Part shown: positions 16,910-27,500 of the stretch, one piece after another
Layout: each line of letters opens with the position of its first letter
How positions within the stretch are numbered: the first letter of the stretch is position 1
Source: JBBIRG01 sp964410965
GTDB taxonomy: Bacteria > CLD3 > SB21 > JBBIRG01
NCBI GenBank assembly: GCA_964410965.1
Contig: CAYPIY010000002.1
Coordinates: 248,001 to 312,000, forward strand
Length of the DNA stretch: 64,000 bases
Direction: 5' to 3'
Position numbers and translations under genes: made by a program
The notes under the pieces: generated by a model
Databases searched by the model: none
What the model was told of the DNA's origin: nothing
Seen by the model: only the letters and a program-made list of their open reading frames with translations

Positions 16910-19156
16910 CTAGCCTACAAGCTGAGAACTCCATAAATAGAGACGTTTCAACTCGAGAATTTTACGGTCGACTTTCGCGTCAGTCGGATTTTTCAGCTTA
17001 AGCATTTTGCATACTTTATACGCCGTTCCGAACTGACCGAACTGGGCCAGCTGATCGACCAGTTCAAGCGATGCATCACGGGGATCAATGTCCTCTTCAG
17101 TTTCAAAGGCCTCTTCTGTTTCTCCGGTTTCCTCTTCAGCTTCTATTGCCGCGACAACGGTTTCCTTGACCTCGGCAGATTTGGGCTTTTCCGTTGTTTT
17201 TTCTTCTGTAACAACATCCTTTGCGGGCTGAATTTCGGATATAGCGGCACGGGTTTCCTCAACGGGCTCAAGCATCTCGGGTTCGGTTCCATGAATTTCT
17301 TCGGACCGTAATTCTTGTGCTTTTTCATAGACCGGTTCAATGATTTCAGCTTTTTCAGACCGGACAGGTTCGGCTGCCGTTTCACCCTTTTCCGGGGCTA
17401 CGAGTTCCAGCGTCGCATCGCTGATTTCTTCCTCGGTTGCCAGTAAACCCAGATAATCCCTGTAATGAATTGCGGGTTCCTCCGGTTCACCGGTAACTGT
17501 GCTATCGGGCGGAAACAGATGTTCAGCATCCGCAGGTGACAGGATCTTATAGGTTTGAAAATCAATCAGATCATCGTCCAGATCCAATTCGAGAGCAAAC
17601 TCCGCCAGCGACAATACCCTCATATCTTCTTCTGAATCTACCGGCTGAACTGTTTCCAAGCCAGCTTCCATCATCTCTTCAGGATCAGTCAATGATGTTA
17701 CGTAATCTGAATATGAAACCGGCTCTTCTTCATGCTTTTCCTTCTCAGTCCCTTCGCCGGCGGCCTCTCCGACAATTTTGCTGACAAGGGCTGTAGCGAT
17801 TTCTTCCGTAACCGGTTCCTGGGGAACATCACCCATCATCGCCTCGAGAAGGTCGGATTCCTCGGTCAGGATATCCAGGTAATCACGGTACGACATTTCA
17901 ATTTCCTCAAACGCAGTTTCTTCCTCAAGAGCCTCCGGCTCCGGACCGGAAAGGGATTCCCTGACCAAATTCTCCGTATCGGCTTTTAATCCGGGCTCAA
18001 CGGGTTCTGGATATTTTTCTTTCTCCGGTTCGAGCGGCGGTGTTTCGGTTTCAGCCTCCTGAAAAGAAAAATCCATGTCGGATCCGGCTTTTCGTTCAGC
18101 CTGTGAACTGACAATTCCCAGCAAGGCAAGTTTTTCATCGAGCCGTGCACGGTTCATGATCTTGGCCTTACCGGCTTTCTGAAGGTCATATCTTTTCTTG
18201 TACTGGTCAAAAGACACTTCATCGTCATCATAAAAGTACATAATGCCGAATTCGTCGGTGTAGACAGGGTTCATGCCCCCTGGCTGAACGGGCTGGACAG
18301 TCACGGCCGGCTGGACGGGTATCGCTTCATCGTCATGCAACAAATCCTGCGTTTCTCCGGTGATGATTTTTTCTTCAACCGGATGGGGCGTAACAGGAAT
18401 TTCTTTCCCGGATGATACGATGATTTCTTTTTCCGGCACCGCACGGCTTTCTGCGGCAGGCTCGGTTTCAAACATGAACGGTTGAGCGGACGGTTCCTCA
18501 GTCAAACCGGTTTTTTCCTTCGCATCCAGTTCAGCCGTCTTGAAAGAAGCCGGGATGTCCAGCACTTCGTCCAGCACCCGGTCAATGGTCTTGACTGATT
18601 TGATTTCCTCCGGGACTTTTTTCATGATGATGGGTTTTGCATCATCCGATTCATCATCCTCGGCCGGAACCGAATCTTTGATTTTCTGGAATTCGTCCCG
18701 GACCTCGACAAACTGCTGGATCAGGCCCCGGTTCACGGGATCCAGCCGGAGGGCAATACGGAAATGCTTCAGCGCTTTCCGTATGTTTTTTTCCGACAGA
18801 GCAAATTCTCCCAGCATCCTGTGCGCAACAAGGGATGAAGGATGCGTATTCAGGAATTCCTGCAGGACAGACGCGGCCTTCTGACGGTCGCCTTTCTGTT
18901 CATATGCCCGGGCCATCACCAGCTGCACAGTGCTGTAAAACGGAAAATGCTTCATCCCCTCATCGCAAATCCTAACCGCTTCATCAATATCTCCCAGAGC
19001 CAGATATGCTTCCGCCAGTTCTGCGAATCTCAAATGACGGGAATCCGCGGCAAGACGAGTTTCAATATCCTCCACTCTCATCATCAGCCTGATTTCACTC
19101 TGAATCGCTTCCTGCTTTTCGGCCGGTAAAATTTCCGTCCGGTTTACTTTAGCCAT
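16910..19156 (-). CDS. Acidic TPR protein with repeated YRDYL segments
   Basis: 748 residues. Residues about 30-165 form TPR-like helix pairs (LRFAELAEAYLALGDIDEAV, HRMLGEFALSEKNIRKALKH). A very acidic, low-complexity region rich in Glu, Pro, Thr and Val follows. Within it a short module recurs: SYRDYLDILTEESDLLEAMM, SYSDYVTSLTDPEEMMEAGL, HYRDYLGLLATEEEISDATL. Two related pieces are FDQYKKRYDL and FQTYKILSP. The end (ELVDQLAQFGQFGTAYKVCK) looks like another TPR helix. No signal peptide is seen, so it is probably a cytoplasmic scaffold. I do not recognise a family beyond TPR. Confidence 0.8.
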   Translation of the reverse strand: MAKVNRTEILPAEKQEAIQSEIRLMMRVEDIETRLAADSRHLRFAELAEAYLALGDIDEAVRICDEGMKHFPFYSTVQLVMARAYEQKGDRQKAASVLQEFLNTHPSSLVAHRMLGEFALSEKNIRKALKHFRIALRLDPVNRGLIQQFVEVRDEFQKIKDSVPAEDDESDDAKPIIMKKVPEEIKSVKTIDRVLDEVLDIPASFKTAELDAKEKTGLTEEPSAQPFMFETEPAAESRAVPEKEIIVSSGKEIPVTPHPVEEKIITGETQDLLHDDEAIPVQPAVTVQPVQPGGMNPVYTDEFGIMYFYDDDEVSFDQYKKRYDLQKAGKAKIMNRARLDEKLALLGIVSSQAERKAGSDMDFSFQEAETETPPLEPEKEKYPEPVEPGLKADTENLVRESLSGPEPEALEEETAFEEIEMSYRDYLDILTEESDLLEAMMGDVPQEPVTEEIATALVSKIVGEAAGEGTEKEKHEEEPVSYSDYVTSLTDPEEMMEAGLETVQPVDSEEDMRVLSLAEFALELDLDDDLIDFQTYKILSPADAEHLFPPDSTVTGEPEEPAIHYRDYLGLLATEEEISDATLELVAPEKGETAAEPVRSEKAEIIEPVYEKAQELRSEEIHGTEPEMLEPVEETRAAISEIQPAKDVVTEEKTTEKPKSAEVKETVVAAIEAEEETGETEEAFETEEDIDPRDASLELVDQLAQFGQFGTAYKVCKMLKLKNPTDAKVDRKILELKRLYLWSSQLVG

Positions 19157-19346
19157 ATCGAGCCTCTTGAAAAGATTCGCTTTTTCCGTTCCGGATTTTT
19201 TCCGCTCATCAGGAATCTTCCGGAATAAAACGAAATATATGAAAGATTATTTGAAAAAACGAATAAAAAGTTCACAAAAAAACTGAAAATATTAATTACG
19301 GAAATTATCAGGTCCGATCCCGGATATTTCATCAAAAAGCCCTTCC

Positions 19347-19841
19347 TTACCAGTTGGATATCACCTTGTTCAGAATATTCTCAATAATCATGCGCACAGC
19401 GTCGTCAATGCCCTCATTCCTGCTTTTTGACCCGCTCAGACTGTAACGCCCCCAGCCGGATATGTTTTCTTCCCAGATCACTTTTTTATCCCTGACATTT
19501 TCAAACCGGATCACGGTTGTAATGGTAATTTTGTAATCGGTGGTCGTGAACTGGTTTCCTCCGCCTTCAAAGGCATAAGGCCCGTCATCGATTTTGGTTA
19601 TTTTTCCCGTCAGCAGTGCATCCGCAAGCCTGCGGTCAGTGACTTTGAATGTATTGTCCTCAACGATTCCGTTTATGATACGGTTGGTGACTTTTTCCCG
19701 GATGCCGGGCTCGGATGTCAGGTTATCGAAAGACGGGATATGAACATTTTTTAAACCTCCGGTATTGGCTCCCGTAAACGAGTATGTACATCCGGCAATA
19801 TAAACCGCAGACAGTATCATGTAATAAACATGGCGAACCAT
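19347..19841 (-). CDS. lptE: LptE-like LPS-assembly lipoprotein
   Basis: 164 residues starting with a short hydrophobic leader and lipobox IAGC at about 15-18. The following pattern (NVHIPSFDNLTSEPGIREKV, then DRRLADALLTGKI and VIRFENVRDKKVIWEE) is typical of the LptE family in FCB bacteria, which plugs LptD in the outer membrane. The start codon directly follows the TAA of the sigma-54 activator gene, so translation is coupled. An in-frame ATG at 19820 would shorten the leader and is also possible. LptD is not in the window. Confidence 0.78.
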   Translation of the reverse strand: MVRHVYYMILSAVYIAGCTYSFTGANTGGLKNVHIPSFDNLTSEPGIREKVTNRIINGIVEDNTFKVTDRRLADALLTGKITKIDDGPYAFEGGGNQFTTTDYKITITTVIRFENVRDKKVIWEENISGWGRYSLSGSKSRNEGIDDAVRMIIENILNKVISNW

Positions 19842-21122
19842 TTACAGATCCAGGTTAAATTCCTTGATTTTCCGGTAGAGGGTTCTTTCAGACAATCCAA
19901 GCGCCTTTGCTGCCTGGCTTCTTTTTCCGTCGAACCGGCGGAGGGCCTGAACGATTGCGTCCCGTTCCATGTCATCGATTTTTTTTATGTCCCGCTCTGC
20001 AGCGCCGTCTTCCACATTATAAACTTCGGTTTCCACGACCCGTTGCGGCGTGATTTTCTTGTCGAATATGTTGCGGACATCGGTTCCGGTGACCAGTTCT
20101 TCGCCGTTATGCGCGTTTCCGAACCTGCTGTACAGGAAATGCTTCATTTCGGTTACTTCTTTCATGAGCGAAACCAATGTCCGGTACAGTAATTCCCTTT
20201 CCGCCTGCTCGGGTGTCAGATGAGTGGGGACCGGAAGGAACCGATGCCGGGGCTCTTCATCAGTGAAAGCGTCGATATCCTCAAAATGGGACAGATTTTC
20301 GGAAACATCCCGGGCCTCAATCCGGGCTCCACGACGCAGGGTCATCAGGCTTTCAACAAAATTTTTCAGTTCCCGAACGTTCCCCGGCCAGCGGTAACGG
20401 ACCAGCATATCCATAGCGTCCGGCGAAAATCCTTTATAGACTTCATTCCGCCGTCTGACCAGATGACCGGCGAACCGATCCACAAGAATGGGTATGTCCT
20501 CCTGTCTTGAACGGAGGGGAGGAAGTGTGATGGTGATGGCCTTGAGCCGGTAATACAGGTCCTTCCGGAACTCTCCTTTACGAACCATTTGTTCAAGACT
20601 CCTGTGCGTCGCGGCGATAATACGTACGTCGCAGGTCCGGACGGCTGATCCTCCGACCTTGAGAAATTCACCGGTTTCAAGCACACGGAGCAGTTTCACC
20701 TGTGTGGGAAGGGGCATATCGCCGATTTCGTCGAGAAAAACCGTTCCTCCGTTGGCAGTTTCAAAATAGCCTTTTCTTTCTGTGACCGCGCCGGTAAAGG
20801 CTCCCCGTTCATGCCCGAACAATTCGCTTTCCAGAATTCCTTCGGCGATCGCTCCGCTATTCACGATCACCAGAGGCTTGTTTTTCCTAGGGCTGAAACG
20901 GTGAATGGCCTTGGCGGCCAAGTCCTTTCCGGTTCCGCTTTCCCCGGTGATCAGTACGGCTACATCCGACGGGGCAATCTTCATAATATCCCGTGTCACC
21001 TGCCGGATCACTTCCGACTGCCCGTAAAGCCCTATGGATTCGTCGGCCTGATCCAGCTGATGCTCTGTCTCCTCCCCGGCACCGGAAAGTATGAATTCCG
21101 AATTCTGGGTTTTTTCTGACAT
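19842..21122 (-). CDS. Sigma-54-dependent activator without a sensory domain
   Basis: 426 residues. After about 30 residues without a recognisable domain comes the AAA+ core: Walker A GESGTGKD, sigma-54 contact loop GAFTGA and Walker B region GGTVFLDEIGD. A linker with VSLMKEVTEMKHFLYS follows, and a Fis-type helix-turn-helix ends the protein (RSQAAKALGLSERTLYRKIK). There is no receiver, GAF or PAS domain, so activity is not directly controlled by phosphorylation. It lies between gmk and lptE with no gaps, which suggests a link with envelope genes. Its targets cannot be told. Confidence 0.93.
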   Translation of the reverse strand: MSEKTQNSEFILSGAGEETEHQLDQADESIGLYGQSEVIRQVTRDIMKIAPSDVAVLITGESGTGKDLAAKAIHRFSPRKNKPLVIVNSGAIAEGILESELFGHERGAFTGAVTERKGYFETANGGTVFLDEIGDMPLPTQVKLLRVLETGEFLKVGGSAVRTCDVRIIAATHRSLEQMVRKGEFRKDLYYRLKAITITLPPLRSRQEDIPILVDRFAGHLVRRRNEVYKGFSPDAMDMLVRYRWPGNVRELKNFVESLMTLRRGARIEARDVSENLSHFEDIDAFTDEEPRHRFLPVPTHLTPEQAERELLYRTLVSLMKEVTEMKHFLYSRFGNAHNGEELVTGTDVRNIFDKKITPQRVVETEVYNVEDGAAERDIKKIDDMERDAIVQALRRFDGKRSQAAKALGLSERTLYRKIKEFNLDL

Positions 21123-21689
21123 CTAGGATTCCTGACGGATGATCATGAGTATCTCTTCTGCCGTGCGGACCACTTCATCGTTGATGACAATATGGTCGAA
21201 CTCCTCGGCGAAAGACATTTCCTCCTGCACTCTTGCAAGTCTTGTTTTCAGGCTTTCTTCCGACTCGGTTCCGCGGTGCATCAGCCGTTCCTTCAGGATC
21301 TCGATCGAAGGTGGCTTGATGAAAATCATTATCGTCTGTTCCTGGTAAATATTCTTGAACGCCATCGCGCCGTTTACATCCACATCGACGATTACATTAC
21401 ATCCAAGGCGCAGATCCGGCTCAATCGCCATTTTCAGCGTACCGTAATAATTGCCAAAATGGTAACTGTATTCGATGAAATCATTGTTCCGGATGTGCTC
21501 TTTAAATTCTTCAGTAGTGATAAAATAATAATCCTTGCCTTCCCTCTCATTTTCCCTTTTTGGCCGGGTAGTGGCTGATACAGAAAATACAATGGTCGGA
21601 TCCCTTTTTACCAATTCATTCTTGATCGTCGTTTTTCCTGTTCCCGACGGAGCACATAAAACAATGATTTTACCTTGTTTCGATTTCAA
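21123..21689 (-). CDS. gmk: Guanylate kinase
   Basis: 188 residues converting GMP to GDP with ATP. The P-loop is APSGTGKTT, GMP-binding residues are in SATTRPKRENEREGKDYYF, and the lid region has HRGTESEESLKTRLAR. The codon at 21689 is TTG; no closer ATG exists without losing the P-loop strand, so TTG is accepted. The stop abuts the start of the sigma-54 activator gene, forming a gmk-activator-lptE unit. Confidence 0.96.
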   Translation of the reverse strand: MKSKQGKIIVLCAPSGTGKTTIKNELVKRDPTIVFSVSATTRPKRENEREGKDYYFITTEEFKEHIRNNDFIEYSYHFGNYYGTLKMAIEPDLRLGCNVIVDVDVNGAMAFKNIYQEQTIMIFIKPPSIEILKERLMHRGTESEESLKTRLARVQEEMSFAEEFDHIVINDEVVRTAEEILMIIRQES

Positions 21690-21730
21690 CGGTATATTTG
21701 CTTTGTCCTGTATCGTTTGTTATTATGTAC

Positions 21731-21759
21731 AATATATAATTTCTTGTTTAGCATATCAA
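21731..21759 (-). promoter_or_regulatory. Sigma-70 promoter of the gmk unit
   Basis: TTGATA (21759-21754) and TATATT (21736-21731) on the minus strand have a 17-base spacer. Transcription would start near 21724, about 35 bases before the TTG start of gmk. The 243-base gap to the gene on the right shows no other feature. Confidence 0.6.
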
Positions 21760-21932
21760 GACTTTTTTCATTAATAATTAAAAACTTAAGCTGTTGCATA
21801 TTTTGTCAGTGAAATTATGGCAGACGATTAAACAAAAACAATATTAGTGCAAACTACGTTTGACCAAGTAATTGTAAAAGAAAATGGGAACGAAGCAAAT
21901 ATAGTACCCGCCAGCAGGAAAACGAAGCTAAT

Positions 21933-22403
21933 TTACTTTTTTGCCAGTTCTGCCAGCAAACTGTTCGTTGCCCTTAATCTCCGGGCAAAAGTCGTGCAAA
22001 AGGCCCATAATACTTTACGGGCAAAATTATCATCTTCCATGATCAGTTTGATAAACTGGCTGTTTTTTATCTCGAGCAGTTTGCTTTCTTCCGTCGCCAC
22101 AACACCCGCCGAACGGGGTTCGCCGTCAAGCAGGGACATTTCGCCGAAATAATCCCCTGTTTTTAGCGCAGCCACTTCCTCGATGCGTCCGTCGGCCAGC
22201 TGCTTATTGATGCGGACTTTTCCGTCGATAATCAGATAAAAACAATCTCCTTTATCGCCCTCCCTGAAAATTTCCTGCCCGGTCACGTATGTTTTTCCGG
22301 TTGCGACTTTCAGCACCTTATTGATGTCGCGCGTCTCAAGTCCGTCAAATATTTCAACGCTTTTGATCAGGTCTTCAAGGTTTTTATGTTTTACATCGGC
22401 CAT
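21933..22403 (-). CDS. Cyclic-nucleotide-binding domain protein
   Basis: 156 residues, essentially one cNMP-binding beta-barrel (about 18-135). The phosphate-binding cassette reads YFGEMSLLDGEPRSAGVVA, close to the family pattern of FGExxLL followed by PRxAxV. The preceding strands include FREGDKGDCFYLIIDGKVRI. No helix-turn-helix follows, so it is not a CRP-type regulator. It may be a stand-alone sensor module acting by contact. The ATG lies 22 bases after the rfbB stop. Confidence 0.88.
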   Translation of the reverse strand: MADVKHKNLEDLIKSVEIFDGLETRDINKVLKVATGKTYVTGQEIFREGDKGDCFYLIIDGKVRINKQLADGRIEEVAALKTGDYFGEMSLLDGEPRSAGVVATEESKLLEIKNSQFIKLIMEDDNFARKVLWAFCTTFARRLRATNSLLAELAKK

Positions 22404-22425
22404 AACGGTATATCCTTTTCGTGAT

Positions 22426-23439
22426 TTATTTTCTGTCCTCGTAATTCTTTTTCAGGAACTCCCTGTATTCAGCCTGTTTCTCCTTGATTTTTCTCCACCA
22501 GGGTTCGTGTTTTACGTACCAGTCAATGGTTTCGGCCATGGCTTCCTCAAACCTGAATCGGGGTTTCCACCCGAGCCTGTTAATTTTTGAGCAATCAACG
22601 GCGTACCGGCGGTCATGACCCGGCCGGTCCGCGACTTTCCGGATCAGCGTGTTTGACTTGTTCAGATGGTTCAGAATGAATTGCGTGATTTCGATATTTG
22701 TCCGTTCATTGCCTCCGCCCACGTTATAGACATTCCCGGTTTCGCCGTGATGAAGGACAAAATCAATCGCCTCGCAGTGGTCGGTCACATACAGCCAGTC
22801 GCGGACGTTCATCCCGTCGCCGTAGAGAGGCAAAGGAATATTGTCCATCGCGTTGGTTACGAAGAAAGGGATCAGTTTTTCAGGATACTGGAATGGGCCG
22901 TAATTATTCGACGCGCGGGTTATGATCGCGGGGACATTGTACGTCTTGAAATATGCGCGCACCAGCATGTCGCCGCCGGTCTTACTCGCCGAATAGGGAC
23001 TGTTGGGCGCGAGGGGATGTTCTTCCGTAAATGCGCCGTTTTCGATTGATCCGTACACCTCATCGGTTGATATCTGAATATAACGCTCAATTTTATATTT
23101 CCTCGCCGCCTCAAGCAGGACAAGCGTTCCCATAACATCTGTACGTACAAAATCGTCCTGGTCGTGAATCGACCGGTCTACATGCGTTTCCGCGGCAAAA
23201 TTGATGATCGCGTCGACGTTGGACGCCAGATTCTCAACAATATCTTTATTGCAGATGTTTCCATGGAAGAAAAAATAACGCGGGTTTTTTTCCAGATCCG
23301 AGAGGTTGTCGCGGTTGCCTGCGTACGTCAGCGCGTCTAGCACAATCACGCGGATGGCCGGATATTTGCTGATCATATACCGTACAAAATTGCTGCCGAT
23401 AAATCCAGCACCGCCGGTAACTAAAATCGATTGAATCAT
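22426..23439 (-). CDS. rfbB: dTDP-glucose 4,6-dehydratase
   Basis: 337 residues from the ATG at 23439; a GTG two codons earlier is the alternative. The NAD-binding motif is GGAGFIGSNF, the catalytic Thr-Asp-Glu lies in ISTDEVYGS, and the catalytic pair Tyr-Lys is in YSASKTGGD. Later signatures NNYGPFQYPEKLIPF and RPGHDRRYAVD are those of RmlB. It makes dTDP-4-keto-6-deoxyglucose for rhamnose-type sugars on surface polysaccharide. No rfbA, rfbC or rfbD is near, so the rest of the pathway is elsewhere. Confidence 0.95.
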   Translation of the reverse strand: MIQSILVTGGAGFIGSNFVRYMISKYPAIRVIVLDALTYAGNRDNLSDLEKNPRYFFFHGNICNKDIVENLASNVDAIINFAAETHVDRSIHDQDDFVRTDVMGTLVLLEAARKYKIERYIQISTDEVYGSIENGAFTEEHPLAPNSPYSASKTGGDMLVRAYFKTYNVPAIITRASNNYGPFQYPEKLIPFFVTNAMDNIPLPLYGDGMNVRDWLYVTDHCEAIDFVLHHGETGNVYNVGGGNERTNIEITQFILNHLNKSNTLIRKVADRPGHDRRYAVDCSKINRLGWKPRFRFEEAMAETIDWYVKHEPWWRKIKEKQAEYREFLKKNYEDRK

Positions 23440-23496
23440 AATCACTTCACAAATAGTTTAAAATTACAGGTTAATAAATGTAAGACGGGTACCGGA

Positions 23497-24417
23497 TCAG
23501 TTTTTCCGGCTCAACAGATAAAGTACGGCCATGCGGACTGCAACACCGTTCAGCACCTGATCGAGGATCAGGGAATGTTCCGAATCGGCCACATCGCTGG
23601 TGATCTCAACGCCGCGGTTGATCGGCCCGGGATGCATAATGGTTATGGACCTGGGAGCCAGGCTGAGCTTATCGCGGGTAACACCGAACTCCTCATGATA
23701 CTCACGGTTGGACGGATATAAACCGAGACTCTGGCGTTCCAGTTGAATACGAAGAATATTCAGCACATCTGCGTTACGGATAGCGTCGGTGATGTTATGA
23801 TAGATTTTTATGTTCAGTTTTTCCAGTTCACGGGGGATGTATGTTGACGGTCCGCAAACCGCCACGTCAGCGCCCATGGTTTTCAGCCCGTAAATGTTGG
23901 ACATCGCCACCCGGCTGTGGGCGATATCACCCACGATCACCACCCGGAGTCCGGTGAAATCCCCGAATTTTTCCTTCAGGGTCATCATATCGAGCAATCC
24001 CTGAGTAGGATGCTCATGGCCTCCGTCCCCGGCGTTGATCACGTTTCCCTGGCATTGTTCGGAAAGAAAGCGGGCCGCTCCGGCTGAGGAATGCCGTACA
24101 ACGATCATATCCACTTTCATCGCCTCGATATTTTTTGCTGTATCCCTCAGCGTTTCTCCCTTCGCGGTACTGCTTCCGCTGGTCGTAAAATTGATCGCGT
24201 CGGCAGACAGGCGTTTCTCCGCAAGTTCAAACGAAATTCTTGTGCGCGTGGAAGCTTCAAAAAACAGGTTGCAGATGGTATATCCCTGCAGGGACGGCAC
24301 CTTCTTGACGGGACGGTTCAGCACTTCCTTGAAAGATACTGCGGTTTCGAGAATCAACTCGATCTCTTCGCGGCTGGCTCCTTCGAGACCTAATAAGTGA
24401 CGGCTTTGGAGTTCCAT
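23497..24417 (-). CDS. pyrB: Aspartate carbamoyltransferase catalytic subunit
   Basis: 306 residues, the normal length. The carbamoyl-phosphate loop is FFEASTRTRISFELA, HPTQGLLDMMTLKE carries the substrate His-Pro-Thr, and HPGPINRGVEI is the aspartate-side motif. It makes carbamoyl-aspartate in pyrimidine synthesis. No pyrI regulatory subunit or dihydroorotase gene is adjacent. The gene lies 51 bases upstream of rfbB on the same strand. Confidence 0.97.
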   Translation of the reverse strand: MELQSRHLLGLEGASREEIELILETAVSFKEVLNRPVKKVPSLQGYTICNLFFEASTRTRISFELAEKRLSADAINFTTSGSSTAKGETLRDTAKNIEAMKVDMIVVRHSSAGAARFLSEQCQGNVINAGDGGHEHPTQGLLDMMTLKEKFGDFTGLRVVIVGDIAHSRVAMSNIYGLKTMGADVAVCGPSTYIPRELEKLNIKIYHNITDAIRNADVLNILRIQLERQSLGLYPSNREYHEEFGVTRDKLSLAPRSITIMHPGPINRGVEITSDVADSEHSLILDQVLNGVAVRMAVLYLLSRKN

Positions 24418-24511
24418 GTGTCCATCATTTTAATCAATAACCTATCAGGGCAGAAATATATCATATCACCGCACTATTCGCAAGGAGTTTTTGCAGGGTC
24501 CTTTTTTTATT

Positions 24512-27500
24512 TTATGCCGGCCGCGGTTTCAGGATTACGCCCTTGTTCTGATGACCGTTGATTTTAATCGTTAACGGTTTGTCAAAACGCAACAGTCGTG
24601 TAAACTCTTTTTCCTCAATCGCGGGCTGATTCCGGAGCCATTCCCAGTCGATGTATCCCTGCTTGATGGTGGTGCCGACCGTAAAATATCCGATACGGAA
24701 TGAGGTGATGTTCTGGAAAAAGTGAGATCCCTGTGACGGAGTCACGTCAAAATTTTTAAATCCCGATTCAACGATCGTCAGCGCGCCTGAAATCTGATCC
24801 CAGGATACAGGTATGCCCAGCCAGTGATCCAGCGATCCCCATCGCCCGACGCCGATCAACAGGTACGGCCGCTGTTCGTTTACCAGACGCGAGTTGAATT
24901 CGCCTACTTCATAGGCGACATCTTTGCTGCGTCCCCGGTCAAATTTGTCAATATCGATTACGACGATATCCTGAATATTCGAAATAATGCCGTTTCCCAG
25001 GACCTGCGAACTTTCACAGATCAGATCGTCATGCTGTATATCGCCCAGGTCCAGTTCCTCAAGCTCCTTGCTCAGCACCAGCGGACGCATCTGGAGAACG
25101 CAGAATTCCTTGAGCGTTTTGGGCGGAACGCTGAGGTTAACGGCGAATTCCATTTCGATCGGGGTTCCCATGCCCCATGTACCCATTTCAAGCAGCAGGT
25201 TAAGGATTTCCGGTAACGGAAAAATCTTGTGCTTCAGGATCGGAGCGAACGTCACGACCCGCTTGCCTTTGCGTGATATGCCGTCGTAAACAGAATCATT
25301 TTCGGATGAATACGTCGATCCTGCGCAGAATAAGGTTCCGTCTGTTTCAGATACTTCGAGTGCGAATTGCTGGGTCAGCAGGTCGTGCGTTTCCACTACC
25401 GAATTATCTAATTGATAATCCAGATTCAGCGCGTAAAAATGTTGCTGGGCGTTTTTGATGGTTTCGTTCGTTGAAAAGAATTGCAAAAGGTGTCTCGGAA
25501 ATTTAGAACAGAAACGTACAGTATTTCCTCCGTCCACGACTGTTTTTCCCAGCCCGAGGGCAATCGACACGATGCCATCGACCGCCTTCTGAGGCGGTAC
25601 CGGATAGAAATTATAGGACTTCGCGACGCCGGCGAATTCAGGATAGAACCGGTTCTCATGCCTTGCTCCGACCATGCGCTGGATAATGACCGCCATTTTT
25701 TCCTCTTCCAGACGGTAACCGGTTGCCTTCATGTAATCTTTCGCGCTTTTATAAAACGTCGAGGCAAACACCCGCTTTATCGTATCAAGAAGATCTTTCA
25801 GCCGGATTTTAATGTCAGCCTGGTTGTTGGGAATCATGTAGGTCTCATATACGCCCGCGAACGGCTGGTACTGTGAATCCTCAAGCAGGCTTGAAGAACG
25901 TACCGCCAGCGGATAATGAATGATCGTCAGAAAATCTTCAAGCTTACTGACGATATCAGGCGGGAAAAACGGAGCGTCGACAAACCGTTTGGTGATTTCC
26001 TCATCGCTTGTCGTTTTCATGGCAAAATCAAAAAGCTTGTTTTCCTCGATGAACCTGTCAAAGACGCTCGTTCCGATAACTACCGCCGAAGGCACGGATA
26101 TTTCAATTCCCTCAAACCGGTTCCTCACATTATAATTGTTGATCAGGATATTGACAAACGCCAGTCCGCGCGCTTTGCCTCCGAGCGAACCGCCGCCGAT
26201 CCTCGCGAAACTGTTTTTCATATCAAAGGTGTCTTTGTTGAAATCCGATATGATTCCGCGCTGGCGAAGATCGCGGTAGAGAACCAGGGATTGCACAAGC
26301 AGGTTCCGCATTTCATCCGTAGACGCAAATTCGGATACTTTCCTCGGCCGTAATTTCTGCGCCAGCCAGAATTCCGTGCGGGCTTTGAGCCAGTTGGAAA
26401 AATGATTTCGTTTCGCGTGGAATAAAAGACATTCGTCAGGAATTTCCCGCAGACCGTCTTCGAGCGTTTTCAGGTTATTGGCTTTCCGCAATATCGACCC
26501 GTCCGGATTCCGGAAATTAAAATCGCCGAAATGCATGTAACGGGTCATGAAATCCTGAAGCTCATGAAGCAGGGTGGGAGATTCTTTCTGAAGAAATACG
26601 GCGCCTGCTTCTATCGCTTTTTGCTTCATTTCAAAACTGCTGGACTGAATCAGTACAGGGATGTCCGTATATCGTTCGCGTACTTTCCGGGCAAACAACA
26701 ATCCCGCCTCCGGGTCTTTTTCTCCGTTTCGTTCAAAATTAATATCCGTGATAACGCCGAGAACGTTTTCCTCGAACCGCTCAAAATAATCCCAGGCCTC
26801 TTCGAAAGTCGTACACAGCAGTATTTTCGGCCTCGCGCGCTGACGGAGAAATTTGTGAGTCAGGTTCAGCCCTTCTGTGATCAGGCGCTGGGAATGCTTC
26901 ATGATTTCAGTATATACCAGCGGAAGATAAGAAGAATAAAATTTAACATTATCTTCAATCAGAATGATGGACTGTACTCCCGCTTCTTTGGTATCTTCCT
27001 CGACGTTCAGACGGTCTTCGATGTATTTGATGATCGCGATCAAAAGATGATAATCGCTTTGCCAGATGAAAATCCTGTCGAAAATGGTCGTATCGTAATT
27101 CGTGATGATTTCCTTATGTTCCCGGTTGTCATAGGCCAGAAGAATAATCGGCGTCTTTACTCCGGCTTCACGGATTAATTTCGCGAACTTAATGACGTGC
27201 ATATCTTCAATGTGCAGTGAGGTAATAATCAGGTCGAACCGGTTATCTTCTTTAATAAGTTCCAGCGCTTCGGCGCCGCTCATGATGTGAGTAAATTCCG
27301 GAACATTACTCAGGTTCAGGCCCTGATACTCCTGACGCACCAGATCATAAATTTGTCCGTCCTCCTCAAATAAATACGAATCGTACAAACTCGATACCAG
27401 AAGAACGTCGCGAACTTTATAACGCATCAGTTTCTGGAATTTCCTGATACGCGTACTATAACCCTCACCAAGCCATGACAAATCATAATCACGCTGGTAT

